Source of the DNA: Luidia sarsii | Taxonomy: Eukaryota; Echinodermata; Asteroidea; Paxillosida; Luidiidae | DNA length: 64,000 nt | Assembly (NCBI GenBank): GCA_949987565.1 | Contig: OX465121.1 | Coordinates: 5,501,590 to 5,565,589 of the forward strand | Direction of reading: 5' to 3' | In this document: positions 9,597-21,400 of the stretch, piece after piece | Numbering within the stretch: position 1 is the stretch's first letter | Layout of the letters: each line of letters starts with the position of its first letter | Program-made: the position numbers and the translations under genes | Notes under the pieces: model-generated | What the model saw: only the letters and a program-made list of their open reading frames with translations | What the model was told of the DNA's origin: nothing | The model's database searches: none

Positions 9597-10125
9597 GGGT
9601 GGATCTATTGGATGTTGGGTGGGTCTAATGGGTACTGGGTGTGTCTATCATGTTGGTGGGTCTATTGGGTACTGGGTGGATCTAGTATTGGGTTTTAAAT
9701 GGTTCTATTGGGTGCTGGGTGGATCTATTGGGTTTTGGGTGGGTCTAAAAGGGTTCTGGGTGTGTCTAATATAACGTTGGTGGGTCTATTGGGTACTGGG
9801 TGGATATATTGGGTTTTTGGTGGGTCTATTGGGTACTGGGTGGATATATTGGGTGGGTCTATTGGGTACTGCCGGGGTGGATCATTGGGTTTCGGATGGG
9901 TCTATAGGGTACTGCCGGGGTGGATCATTGGATTTTGGGTGGGTCTAAATGGGTTCTGGGTTTGTCTATAATTATGTTGGTGGGTCTATTGGGTGCTGGG
10001 TGGGTCTATTGGGTACTGGGTGGGTTTAAATGGGTTCTGGGTGTGTCTATATGTTGGTGGGTATATTGGGTGGATCTATTGGGTGCTGGGTGGGTCAAGT
10101 GGGTATATTGGATGTGTCTATAATT
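9597..10125 (+). repeat. G/T-rich minisatellite (GGGTCTATTGGGTACTGGGTGG)
   Basis: About 530 bp of imperfect 22-24-bp units alternating GGGTCTATTGGG with TACTGGGTGG or TTTTGGGTGG. Runs of three G are regularly spaced, so the plus strand could form G-quadruplexes. The apparent glycine/tryptophan-rich frames are compositional. Confidence 0.85.
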
Positions 10126-10129
10126 ATAA

Positions 10130-11250
10130 CCATAGAGCAATGATATAATCATCGATTAAGTATTCAAATCAGCTCTGTATAATTTTGCCAAGCAGAGAGT
10201 CAATAAAAACACAAAGGAGACATTGACACGTAACACTGTTTTAATCCAGAGCTCTTTGATATACATTTAATTCTGGACTAGATTCAATGCCATCTTGACA
10301 GAATTCAAGCGTAAACTACAACAACTCGCCAAGGGGAAAAAATGGGAAGAGATGCCACCTCAAAATAAGCCTAACAAAAAGTCGCCAGAATATTTCCAAT
10401 TTGCCCAAAAGACCACCCACTAATAAAAGACACCCATTTTCTCCTGGTGTTATCCGAACATTCATGATTTCTCTTTGACACAATGGAGGTGGTTTCTGGC
10501 CGATAGCAAATAGCAAACAAAACGAAACAAATATCCACACAATATATATATATATTTTTAAATCAATACACCACAGAATCTTTTAAAAGTCAAATTTTGT
10601 TTTTAATAAAGTACTCTGTTTCTGCTACTGAATTTCAATCTACATTAATAAGTAAACATTTTTTTCCCCAGGAAACAAACGTTGCTGGATGTGGACCCCA
10701 AAGATCCCTAGAAAAAAAATCCACGACTCCCTTCTTAAATAAAAAATACTTTCTGCAAAACTTCTATAAAAATGTGTACAAACTATTTGTTACTAATATG
10801 ATTAGACTACAGACAAAAATTGTTTTATCTTGAAGACAAAAACCGCAGACCCTATAGTGATTACAAGATTCGTTTTAAAGCGCAAAATTCTCAACCACTT
10901 TACAGATTATTCAAGAGTCTTTTCGTTGCAGGATAGGGCTAGAAATTTCGTCAGGGTGATTTAAAACAGACTATTTCTGGTCTTTAATTAAAAGTGATAA
11001 AAAAAGCGAAGACAAATATTGCATTCTATTTTTAATTAAAGTGTTCTCTTTCACAGTTTGGCAAAATTTAACAGATCTTCCGTGTTTTTCAGCTGGGATT
11101 TTTTTGCCCCGTGAGAGAGTTGACGGAAGGGAAAATGATACTCAGGTCACAGCGTTGCAGAAGTCATCTGAGAATAGTGGAGGGAGCATGATTATTATTG
11201 GCAACCCAACTTGTGAAATGTGAAGTTGACAGATCATGCACTTCTGGCAA
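10130..11250. other. intergenic stretch, nothing recognised
   Basis: AT-rich sequence with an (AT)n tract at about 10543-10555. No splice-supported exon, RNA gene or repeat with a partner elsewhere in the window was found. Confidence 0.4.
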
Positions 11251-11844
11251 GGTACTCATACTCATGGCCTAGTACTCATACTCATGGCCTAGTACTCATA
11301 CTCATGGCCTAGTACTCATACTCATGGCCTATGGCCTAGTACTCATACTCATGGCCTATGGCCTAGTACTCATACTCATGGCCTAGTACTCATACTCATG
11401 GCCTGGTACTCATACTCATGGCCCAGTACTCATACTCATGGCCTAGTACTCATACTCATGGCCTAGTACTCATACTCATGGCCTAGTACTCGTACTCATG
11501 GCCTAGTACCCATACTCATGGCCTAGTACTCATACTCATGGCCTATTACTCACACTCATGGCCTAGTACTCATACTCATGGCCTAGTACTCATAGTCATG
11601 GCCTAGTACTCACACTCATGGCCTAGTACTCATACTCATGGCCTAGTACTCATACTCATGGCCTATGGCCTAGTACTCATACTCATGGCCTATGGCCTAG
11701 TACTCATACTCATGGCCTAGTACTCAAACTCATGGCCTGGTACTCATACTCATGGCCCAGTACTCATACTCATGGCCTAGTACTCATACTCATGGCCTAG
11801 TACTCATACTCATGGCCTAGTACTCACACTCATGGCCTAGTACC
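11251..11844 (+). repeat. 21-bp minisatellite (CATGGCCTAGTACTCATACTC)
   Basis: About 27-28 units in tandem, very homogeneous. Point variants (CACACTC, CATAGTC) and four units extended by 7 bp (an extra TATGGCC) occur in two clusters (about 11331-11365 and 11665-11695). That pattern suggests a block of several units was itself duplicated. Confidence 0.9.
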
Positions 11845-12226
11845 GATCTTTCCACACTTCCTCAAGAGACTCTTTTTTGGAAAGACTCATTCCAGTGATA
11901 TATAATACAACCACTCTGCTTACGAGGAAAACAAACTTCTTCACAAGGAAAATGAACTTCTTCACAAGGAAATTAACTTGTCGGTCATAATCAAGACTGA
12001 GAAAAAGATTGTAGCAGTATCGTGTGATATTAACGATATCTTTAAAGAACGTGTCGCTTATAGTCTAGTGCAGGTGAGATATTCTCTACAGTCTTATTTC
12101 TGATTTTTTTTTTTTTGGGGGGAAGGGAGGGAGTATCTCGAATATATCTAAAGTATGTTGAATCTTGAGTATATCTAAAATATCTTGAATCTTCGGAGTC
12201 GGTGGATGTCGGCAGGCTGCGCAGGT

Positions 12227-12544
12227 CTAGGGACCGCAGGTGGACTCCTGGCACTCGCACTCCGTGATGACGCTGACCAGCTGCAGGACAGTCTCGCCGT
12301 CCGGGCAGACCAGCCGGCTCGAAGCGGTCCACCTCGTGGGCCGCCGGGCGGCAGCAGTTGCAGGCGCCGCCCCAGCGCTCGCGGCCGTCCTCGCCGAAGC
12401 CCAGGAAGCCCGAGGCGGAGTCGCAGCGCCCCCGGCACTCGGGCAGGTAGACGGGGCCGGCCGAGGAGTAGCCGTCCTTGGTGATGGTGACGGGCTCGGC
12501 GGGCGTCTGCGGCTGGCAGGGGTTGTGGATACTGGCCGGAGCCG
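12227..12544 (-). pseudogene. C-terminal cystine-knot (CTCK) exon with a one-base frameshift
   Basis: On the minus strand a pyrimidine-rich acceptor (TTTCTTGGCGTCTTCCAG) precedes an exon starting at 12544 and ending at TAG 12227-12229. It reads NPCQPQ, VTITKDGY, VYLPECRGRCDS and GGACNCCRP. After a shift of one base near 12311 it continues VCPDGETV, VITECECQESTCGP and stop. The order C..CxGxC..CxCC..CPDG..CxC..C is the cystine-knot signature of mucins, von Willebrand factor-like proteins and bursicon-type hormones, which dimerise through this domain in the secretory pathway. One usual knot cysteine (after the first beta strand) seems replaced by tyrosine. The frameshift could be decay or a base-calling error. 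No upstream exon was found between here and 15.4 kb. GC-rich against AT-rich flanks. Confidence 0.6.
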
Positions 12545-12585
12545 CTGGAAGACGCCAAGAAACAAACGACGGTTATCAATTGTGA

Positions 12586-12765
12586 ATCCCCCCCATACAA
12601 AGCAAAGAGGAAGGTTTGTGGCGACACCATGTAAACACATCTCTTTTTCGGGGAGGAGTTTGCGAAGCTCTGAAAAGAGCCAATCAAGGTTTGGGGGTCA
12701 AGATGAGGGCTACTGGGACCAGCCTCAGGACCGCGGTTTCTTCCCTGGTCCCAGTAGCCCCCTAC
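12586..12765. mobile_element. fragment of a Penelope-like/foldback element plus a 16-bp inverted repeat
   Basis: The sequence from about 12608 (GGAAGGTTTGTGGCGACACC) through CTGAAAAGAGCC at about 12680 is a diverged copy of the arm of the insertion at 24279-24350. Just after it, GGGCTACTGGGACCAG (12707-12722) and its exact reverse complement at 12745-12760 form a 16-bp stem with a 22-bp loop. It lies in the intron upstream of the cystine-knot exon. Confidence 0.55.
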
Positions 12766-12789
12766 TCTTTGTCTATGTGTTTGTGTTAG

Positions 12790-13740
12790 GGCCATAATGA
12801 TAATTATTATTGATATTCCGAGTGATAATGCAGCATGGTAAGATCATGGTAAGAAAGATCTGAAAAGCATGACTTGTCACTCCCTAAGTACATGTAAATG
12901 TGTACAAGCCTTTTAGCATTTCGATGTCATGAACATTGCTCAGTGTTTGTAGCATATAATTATACAAATCAGTTACAGCAGTTTAAAGTGGCACTCCCTA
13001 CTAGCTTGCAATAAACCAATTCCCAAAACAAACTTCAAAGCATCAATTTAGTTGATCTAAAGCAGGCCATTGTATCAGATTTTATTCAGATAGCGTGGGA
13101 CGAAGTCCTGCATGCATATCATGGATGGATCGTTCCAAACCTTAACACATTTCCTCTTCTCTAAAAAAATATGTTCGAACGCTTAAATTCGACGGGATGT
13201 CTGAAACCATTACAAATTTCCTGACGAGTAGGCCCTAAGTAGTTTTCCAAATTTCCGGATATTGACGCCAATGCACGACCGTACACTTAGCAAGCCAATT
13301 TGGCCAATATTTGGCCAATTTTGGTTTGGATTACCCTTTGCTGTTTTATAGTAAGGTCATCAGACAAGATTACCATGGTGCATTGTCTAAGGAAGGCTGA
13401 TGCGCTAGAAGAAGACAAAGAAAAAAACGATAAAAAAGGCTTTTCCGCAACGCGTAGCGGCGGATATGTCTATACATTGTCTAGCATCCTGCTAGCTCCT
13501 CTGATGTTTTGAAAATAAATACGTTTTGAATCCGGTTCTGTTCCTGTTAACGGGGGTGGCAATAAAGTTCCCCTCAGAAGACAAAGGGATATACAATACA
13601 GCGGAAAAGCCTCAGAAGAAGTAGGTTAAACAAATCAGAACAAAAAGTCAGGCGCTTCCGCTAACCTTGGACCGCAAAAGCCAAAACATGTCACTTGGGA
13701 TTCCCCCCCAAATTGGAGCCTGTCAAGTGTGGCCAATCAT
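12790..13740. other. intergenic or intronic stretch, nothing recognised
   Basis: Mostly AT-rich single-copy-looking sequence. A minus-strand signal-peptide exon for the cystine-knot gene was looked for here and none was convincing. Confidence 0.35.
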
Positions 13741-14012
13741 TGTATGGGCGGCCATTAAATTGGGGCACTAAAAAGACAACCTCGAAACGAAAGGACAACG
13801 CCAGAAAATAAAAGGATAATGGCAAAATAAAATACAACGGCAAAATAAGAGACAGCAGGAAAATAAAAGACGGCGGCAAAATAAGAGACAACGACGAAAA
13901 TAATAAGAGACGACGCCAAAATAAACGACTCTCCCAAAATAAAGACAGAGGGCGCTGTGTACTACCGATATTGGTACTTTAATGAATATTCATGAGGGTC
14001 TACATTCATTGG

Positions 14013-14292
14013 ACGGGTAGCGATATTTTCCCCGTACCACATAAACGCTATTGGCCCATTTGTTTGTGCACAAAGTATGAAGAATTGAGTCTCAGGTCAC
14101 TCAGATTGTTCACGTACGTTGTATTCGCTGTGCAGAAAGCATTTATTTGCTGTGCAGAAAGCCTATCCCTAGCTTCATTCAACCGGTATAGCTCCCTCCC
14201 CCTTGCCCCCACCCCGTAAAAAAATTGTCTGGCACAAACATAAATGGGCCCATATAGCGTTTATGTGGTACGGACAAAAAATCGCGGACGGG
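14013..14292. mobile_element. small foldback nested in the 1.47-kb element
   Basis: The left arm 14013-14069 (containing CCGTACCACATAAACGCTA) and right arm 14232-14292 (its reverse complement with small indels) are about 57-61 bp each, with a 160-bp spacer. Both lie inside the larger foldback just inside its left arm. Confidence 0.65.
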
Positions 14293-14296
14293 TACA

Positions 14297-14640
14297 CGTA
14301 CGTACGTGTGCATGTACATGTACATGTACATGTGCATGTACATGTACATGTACATGTGCATGTACATGTACATGTACATGTGCATGTGCATGTGCATGTG
14401 CATATGCATGTGCATGTGCATGTGCATGTGCATGTGCATGTGCATGTGCATGTGCATGTGCATGTGCATGTGCATGTGCATGTGCATGTGCATGTGCATG
14501 TGCATGTGCATGTGCATACACATGTAGACATGTACATGTACAGTACAGCTCGTACATGTAGTACATGTACATAATACGACATGTACATGTGACGTGTACG
14601 CGTACAGTAGCGTACATGTACATTATGTACATGCACGCAC
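14297..14640. repeat. (CATGTA)n / (CATGTG)n microsatellite
   Basis: About 340 bp of hexamer repeats. CATGTA dominates at the edges and CATGTG in the middle. The sequence is nearly self-complementary, so reading frames stay open on both strands; those frames are not genes. Shorter tracts of the same repeat lie at about 14889-14906, 17940-18180 and 19238-19275. Confidence 0.95.
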
Positions 14641-15210
14641 AATGATTATATACTTCGATCAAACTTTCAAGTCAAACTTCATGGTCTTTTTAGTGACCTG
14701 AAGGTGTCCTTATCAGGTCAGAGTGGCAATTATTTTCACCATGAATTCACTGTAAGATGCACCGTGAAATCACAGTGACTTTTTAGTTTCACGGCGAAAT
14801 GACATTTTCACCCCTTTTGCACGGTTTAAATGTTCATAGTGTTACATGTACCAGATTTCGCCATAGTTATGGTTTAGGGTTGGGGTTACTGTACATGTAC
14901 ATGTACGTGTGTATGAAGCCACTTCTTGTGATCCGTCCGAGGTATGTAGACCCTCATGAATATTCATTAACGTCGCAATAGTACACAGCGCCCTCTGTCT
15001 TTATTTTGGGACCGTCTTTTGTTTTGGCGTTGTCTTTTTGGCGCGCCGTCTTTAACATTATTTTGCCAGAGTCTTGTATTCTGGCGTCGTCTTTTATTTT
15101 GTCGTTGTCTCTTATTTTGCCGCTGTCCTTTTATTTTCTGCTGTTGTCCTTTATTTCGACGGTTAAGCTTTAATTTGACGGTTGTCTTTTTTGCCCCAAA
15201 TGGCCGCCCA

Positions 15211-15396
15211 TAATAGGGTACCACAACGATCTACATACATATAATGATGTTCCGGGATCAACCTGTGGTCATTGCATTGCCGTCCCAAGTTGAGATCGGC
15301 TATCGATGAAAATCTCGAAAGAATTTTATTTTGCACCGCGTTCTCTCTAGTTTTTCCCGACCGTCACCAACCCCTCCCCTTCCCCCGTCCGTCGCG
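15211..15396 (+). promoter_or_regulatory. presumed promoter and 5' UTR of the receptor gene
   Basis: The 186 bp between the foldback element and the ATG at 15397 must hold the leader and probably the promoter. The last 60 bp are C/T-rich (CCCCTCCCCTTCCCCC). No clear TATA box or initiator could be assigned. The element insertion immediately upstream may supply or limit regulatory sequence. Confidence 0.3.
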
Positions 15397-15490
15397 ATGG
15401 GAGTCCCCCTCAGGATGAAATCTCGTCTGGTGATATACCTCGCCGTAGCGATGGGCGTCGTGGCTCTGAGGCAAGCCGACGGAAATACGG
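15397..15490 (+). CDS. receptor exon 1: signal peptide
   Basis: ATG at 15397 opens a 31-codon exon. It has a basic start (MGVPLRMKSR), a hydrophobic core (LVIYLAVAMGVVAL) and a small-residue end (RQADGNT), then donor GTAAGT at 15491. A second in-frame ATG at 15415 would keep the signal peptide. The leftover G pairs with AG of exon 2. This start is preferred over any start inside the intron because only it supplies a secretory leader. Confidence 0.78.
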
Positions 15491-18400
15491 GTAAGTAATT
15501 CCGCTGTCGCCGCGGGTCCTATACCACGCACTGCGCAGCTATAATTATTTCCCTTCCCTCACGGATTTCTCTTCCATGGAAGCGAAGCAAGACAAAACGT
15601 GTTGCAAACTCAAAGTACCTCCCAAGATCAATGAGCACAGTGCGGATCTCACAAATGAAGTATCTGGCCAAGAAATCGTTGAATCATTTATGGACCGGGA
15701 CTTGAACACGTCGGTGAGATATCTAGGTTTGCGTAACAGCGTTCTTACCATCTGAGCTATCCAGTCCTTTGATGGTGGCCTTCCCAAATAGTAAACCATA
15801 CTCATTGCCGGGGTGGAGGTGCCCGTCTGAAGCATTCAACTATCAAATACCCTATAGGCCTATTGTTCAATTAGAATATTGTTCAAAGTCATCAACATTT
15901 TTTGAGAGCCTGACGTTCAGAGTGGGACCTTTCTCAAAGAACACGGTGAGAGTGATTTTGAAATAATGAGATCGCACAAACTGCTTGATTTTCGAACAAA
16001 TAATGTCAGTTTTATATCAGATTCGCCCTTTTTTCTTCGAGTTTCTCAACAAAATGACCACAACTACATTTTTAACGCATTTTCCACAGGAAAAAGGCTG
16101 ATTTATTAAGCTAAGTTCACAAAAACTAGCCAAAAAACCTCAATTTTAAAAAGCATGTACGTCTGTGTACCCTCGACTTTTTCTGCACAAAACGTAAACA
16201 AGACTTAACCTGTGAATGATTCCACTGTAAAAACTGATCTTTAAAGAAAACGATTAAAACAAGCAGAAAAACATATAAAAATGCGTCTCGAATTGAAACG
16301 CACATCCGTATTTTCTCATCGAAAACAAATAAAAGCAATTTTAATGAAGATCTGTCAATAAATTTCAAACATTATTGTCAAGAATCTCCTACAGGCAGTT
16401 GATTCTGAATGTATATTTCAGAAAACAATGACTAAAGTAAAATTCTAAAAAAAAATCACGATCAAAGACGGAAGACACAAACATTTGACTAGATCATGCA
16501 GCTGTAATTGGAAAGTAAACATTTCGATTAAATATTTCATTTTTTTCAAGCCCCATTGATTTTATGAATAACTCCCCTCACGGAATGGAAGTCCTACAAT
16601 AATTGTAGGACGTCCATTCGCCTCCCGGAATGGAAGTCCTACAATTGTAGGACGTCCATTCGCCTCGCGGAATGGAAGTCCTACAATTGTAGGACGTCCA
16701 TTCGCCTCCCAAAATGGAAGTCCTACAATTGCAGGACGTCCATTCGCCTCCCAAAATGGAAGTCCTACAATTGTAGGACGTCCATTCGCCTCGCGGAATG
16801 GAAGTCCTACATTTGTAGGACAATTTGTCCGACAATTGTAGGACGTCCATTCGCCTCGAAGTTCGAAGTCCTACAATTGTAGGATGTCCATTCGCCTCCC
16901 GGAATGGAAGTCCTACAATTGTAGGACATCCATTCGCCTCGCGGAATGGAAGTCCTACAATTGTAGGATGTCCATTCGCCTCCCGGAATGGAAGTCCTAC
17001 AATTGTAGGACGTCCATTCGCCTCGCGGAATGGAAGTCCTACAATTGTAGGATGTCCATTCGCCTCGCGGAATGGAAGTCCTACAATTGTAGGATGTCCA
17101 TTCGCCTCGCGGAATGGAAGTCCTACAATTGTAGGACTTCCATTCGCCTCGCGGAATGGAAGTCCTACAATTGTAGGATGTCCATTCGCCTCCCGGAATG
17201 GAAGTCCTACAATTGTAGGATGTCCATTCGCCTCGCGGAATGGAAGTCCTACAATTGTAGGATGTCCATTCGCCTCCCGGAATGGAAGTCCTACAATTGT
17301 AGGACATCCATTCGCCTCGCGGAATGGAAGTCCTACAATTGTAGGATGTCCATTCGCCTCGCGGAATGGAAGTCCTACAATTGTAGGATGTCCATTCGCC
17401 TCGCGGAATGGAAGTCCTACAATTGTAGGACTTCCATTCGCCTCGCGGAATGGAAGTCCTACAATTGTAGGACGTCCATTCGCCTCGCGGAATGGACGTC
17501 CTACAATTGTAGGTTGCGAAGGTTGAAAACATCTGATGAATGTCCTCGTGGGTATGTCCTACAACGAGGAAGTTGAGAAATACAGAGGTCTAGGGGTCTA
17601 AAAAGGCAATTTTTAAACAGACCTGCATGTATACTTTGTAGTCAATTTAACCCTTTCGCGTCCGACGGGACTTTGAAGTCCCACCTCCTAATTCAATGTG
17701 CAACTTAAGAAAAACAAATCCCTTTCAGTCCATTCATGCCTGAAGGGACTCCTGAGTCCCTGTATAGAGCTAGCATAATAAATGCTGCCCTCTATAGGCA
17801 TGTAGTGTTTAGTCTCAACTAGTGCTGGGCGACTATTGATTTTCAAGAGTCGATTAGTCGTTGGCGTAATAGTCGCGAAAAGTCGACTAGTCGACCATTG
17901 TTTAGTACACGCGTTTTTATTGTATAACTATACACGATTATACAGTACATGTACTGGACAGTACATGTACAGTACATGTACACTTATTGCAGCCTATTGT
18001 GCATGTAGTACGTGTACTAGTGTACGTGTATTAGTACTGTACATGTACATCTACTGTACATGTACAGTGTACATTACGTGTTCATGTACATGTACATGTA
18101 CATGTACATGTACATGCCATCTACACACGTGCACACGTGTATGTACATGTACATGTACATGTACAGTACATGTGTGTTACCACTTACCAGCTCTGCAGCG
18201 AACGCAACAAGACCAGACGGACACTTCCATTTTCATTGTAGGGGACAAATTAAATTGTGGTTGTGGAATGAATTAAATTTCATTGGTTTACAGGACTTAC
18301 ATGCATAGCTTTGTGTCATGCGCGCATTGTGATGTTTTGTAAGCCATTTATTCTGAAATGGTTTCAGAACTTTGGTAAAATGTGTGTCTATTTTGTTTAA

Positions 18401-21400
18401 TTTAAGAACTTGACTCTATAATTATATTAACCCCCCTTTCCATTTTTGGAATGGGCCGGTGAAACTGTGGACTCATCATGGTCACGGCGGCCGTTTTTAC
18501 AGCGCACGTGTTAGTGTTACAATATTGCTTCCGTGCAAAGCCTCCCAGAAATGTGGACCTCAAACAGGGAGTTGTTTCGTCTCTAGGCATTTCAGAATAT
18601 TATGGAGAAACAGCAACTCCAACCTTTCACCAACCAGTTAATTATCCTCTGGAAGAAATAATACAATCTGGTCGTGCTTTCGGTGAGGTTGATAATTTTC
18701 CGTGAAGGGTGAACGGATTAGTCCGCAACTTAATTCGCACGGGGAAAATTAACTTCGCTGCTAATAATCACGGCACGGCGTGAGTTCGTAAAATAAACAA
18801 ACTGAACTGTCGGAAGGAAAAATGATTTTGATCCCCGTGTTTTGATCCCAGGGCTTGGCTAGCGGGACCTTTCTCAAATTAATGACAACGAAAGTGAGGA
18901 GTCGAGGGTCTGTATTCTTTTATTTGGTAAATTGGGACATTTATATTCAGAAAGCAGTCTTCAATAGTGTCATGTTTCATTTCAGATTATCTTAAGTAGA
19001 AGTCCAGCGCAAACAGTCTTTAAGTCTGTATACATTTTTTTTATCAAAACCCTTTTTTCAAATAAAGTTTGCGTGAAAAGAAGGAAATGAAACATTATTT
19101 TTCAACAGAAAAAAAACATTACGAGGTGATCACATTCTGGTGAAAACTATATCAGTACAATGTCCATGTATATGATTTTAACACGAGCCCAGAAAGGTTT
19201 GCCGATCTCTGGATTTGTTCATGCCTAAAAAGTACAGCACATGTACATGTGCATGTGTACATGTATGTACATGTAACAATCCTCAAATCCTGCATGAGTT
19301 AGCTGGCACGTGGTGCGCAAGTGGGAAAGGTCATCGCACTTGTGTTCCCAGACCTCCGTTAGTACAGTGAGGACGGTAGTGTCCGAAACGAATTCGGATG
19401 AATATGTATCACCAAAATAGAACCAATGGTAGACCGGGAAGGCCTATGAATAATACATTTCCGTCTGTTGGCGTGGAAACGGTAGTCTGATTGGACAACG
19501 AAACAGCACGTACATAATTATGCTCCCCTAAAATAAAATGGAACAGTCCGATGACCAACTCCCCTTTGCTGCACTGAAGACAGTGCTGTGTTAGTACTGC
19601 ACGCGATTCATGGGCCGATGGCGATTGCACTGTGTTTCGCGGCATGTTGTGCCGTGCCGTGGGATTTCGACTGTCGAAATTTCGTGCCGTGCCGTGGGAT
19701 TTCGACTGTCGAAATTTCGTGCCGTGCCGTGGGATTTCGACTGTCGAAAATTCGTGGCGTGCCGTGGGAGTTCGACTTGTCGCGGGGGTCGACTTGTCGC
19801 GGGGGTCGACTTGTCGCCGACAAGTCGCCACCGCGACAAGTCGACTTTCGTGAAAACGAATGTCGACTGTCGGCATGTCTTTGCCGGTCGCGAAATGTCG
19901 GTTAGTCGACATTTTGTCCCAGGCCTAGTCTCAACTGAGTTTTGTGAACTGCTACGTTTCAATTTACCATCGATTTATGCCAGAAGATATAGGAACAATA
20001 CGCACTTTTCTCATGTTTACTTTTGCAGAGACCATCAACTTCCCTGGAAATGTAACAGCCCCTGTTTGCACGGACATCCACCTCTGTCTGCACATTGGCT
20101 GCGGCACCCACTGGAATCAGAAGAGCGCCTGCCAGTGCGACTGGGCATGCGCACTCTTCGACGACTGCTGCTACGATTACGCGGAGAGCTGCGCCGCATC
20201 GACTGCGCACGCGCCTGATGACGCGCTGGACGGTCTGAGCGGCGCGGCTTTCGAGTGTGTGCAAGTAGCCACCGGCTCGCATAGCATCGGTCACTACTGG
20301 ATGGTCGGCCACTGCCCGGACAAAGTCGGCTCTTCGGACGTCAGCCAGGATATAATTCGGAAGAACTGCGAAGAACCCAGCACGGACAACCCCTACACTC
20401 TCATTCCTGTGATAGACAGGCAAGACGTGACGTTCAGGAATGTGTTCTGCGCACTGTGCAACGGGCGGCCGAACGCGGACTCGACCACTGTGCCGTGGAC
20501 GCTGGTGAACGCAGGCTGCCGGACCAGGACGCTGCTCAGGCTCCAGGGTACCAGCGACGAGGCGGAGTATTTGCGGATCGTCTGGGACGAGTGTTTCCTC
20601 TACTTCCAGCCACCGTCGGTGGATCGGAGCGGACCGGCCTCGCGTAGACCTTGCACGCCGTCTGTCCTGGCTGACTGTGGCTCGAGCTCTCCTCCTCCCT
20701 CTGGCTCTGTCTCCGGGGACTGGGCGACCCATGAGGCCTGCCGCAACTTCACCGCCGTCGTCGATGACGAGTCCAACGGTCAGCTGTACCGAAACCCGGC
20801 CTGCTATGCCGCGTGCCTTGGAGAGGGACGCCCGTTCGAGCTGACTTGTCCAACGAGTCTGGACGACTCGTATGCCGTCGTATCAATCCCAGTCAGGCAG
20901 ACGTCGTACTATGATTCAGAGCCCATGTCTGACAACGTTTTCATAGAAGCCCCTGTTTATATTCCCGAGGCCTGGTGTCCATATGGTGAAATATATTTTT
21001 CTAGTACGGAGGGATGCATCCGTGAACCCCCGCCACTCCCACCCCTGTCCGTCATCTTCAGGTTCAGGGCCGGCGAGGGCCTCTCGGAGGAGGTTGCATG
21101 CAGCAGCGGAGACTTCTACGACGCATTCAGCGGGGAGTGCCTGAGCCCGTCCTGCGCGGAAGGTTTCCACTACGTGGCGTCCGCGTACCGGTGCTTGCCC
21201 ACAGTGGCGGCGGCAGCCGGGAGCTTCCGCTGCCCGGTCTGGTACTACCGAGCCGGGGGCGCCGTCTCCCTGTTTCTGGTCGCCGAGCCGGCCTCGTTCT
21301 CGGCCGACGAGGGGAGGAACGCCACTGATGCCCCCGGGGGCGTACATCTGGAAGCGGGGGTGTACAACTGCACGAGGAACCGACTGCGGGAGGCGTTGGC

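Larger units (their letters stand above)
13745..15210. mobile_element. 1.47-kb foldback transposon with about 262-bp inverted arms and TA flanks
   Basis: The left arm 13745-14006 starts TGGGCGGCCATT. The right arm, about 14946-15210, ends AATGGCCGCCCA. The arms are inverted repeats along their whole length. Each is an irregular minisatellite of AAAATAA and GACRRCG words, finishing inward with GAATATTCATGAGGGTCTAC. TA dinucleotides flank both ends (13743-13744, 15211-15212), the duplication expected of Tc1/mariner-type insertion. No transposase frame, so it is non-autonomous. The centre holds a second foldback and a microsatellite. It ends about 190 bp upstream of the receptor start codon. Confidence 0.75.
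17813..19936. mobile_element. hAT-like non-autonomous transposon in receptor intron 1
   Basis: The 8-bp sequence TCTCAACT occurs at 17813-17820 and 19929-19936, extending to 11 identical bases with the preceding TAG. Between them is 2108 bp starting AGTGCTGGGCGACTA and ending TTTGTCCCAGGCCTAG, whose ends are short imperfect inverted repeats around CTGGG. Both subterminal regions are dense in GTCGAC/AGTCG words. An 8-bp duplication and CTGGGC-type ends fit the hAT superfamily. No transposase frame was found. The insertion ends 92 bp before the exon 2 acceptor. Confidence 0.68.

Noticed and set aside
13300..13512. 70-codon frame with a hydrophobic start
   Set aside because: It lacks an ATG start near the hydrophobic part, has no splice partner, and lies in AT-rich DNA without coding composition.
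14175..14662. Cys-Thr, His-Val and Met-His repeat proteins over the hexamer microsatellite
   Set aside because: Pure microsatellite translation on both strands, inside a foldback transposon.
16807..17576. Three long repeat frames on both strands over the palindromic minisatellite
   Set aside because: The unit length of 42 bp is divisible by three and free of stops; all frames are equally open and no start context or flanking exon supports one.
17647..17700. piggyBac-like end (TTAA then CCCTTTCGCGTCCGAC)
   Set aside because: Only one end was found. The following GGGACTTTGAAGTCCC is a local inverted repeat, and no matching TTAA-flanked terminus could be placed.
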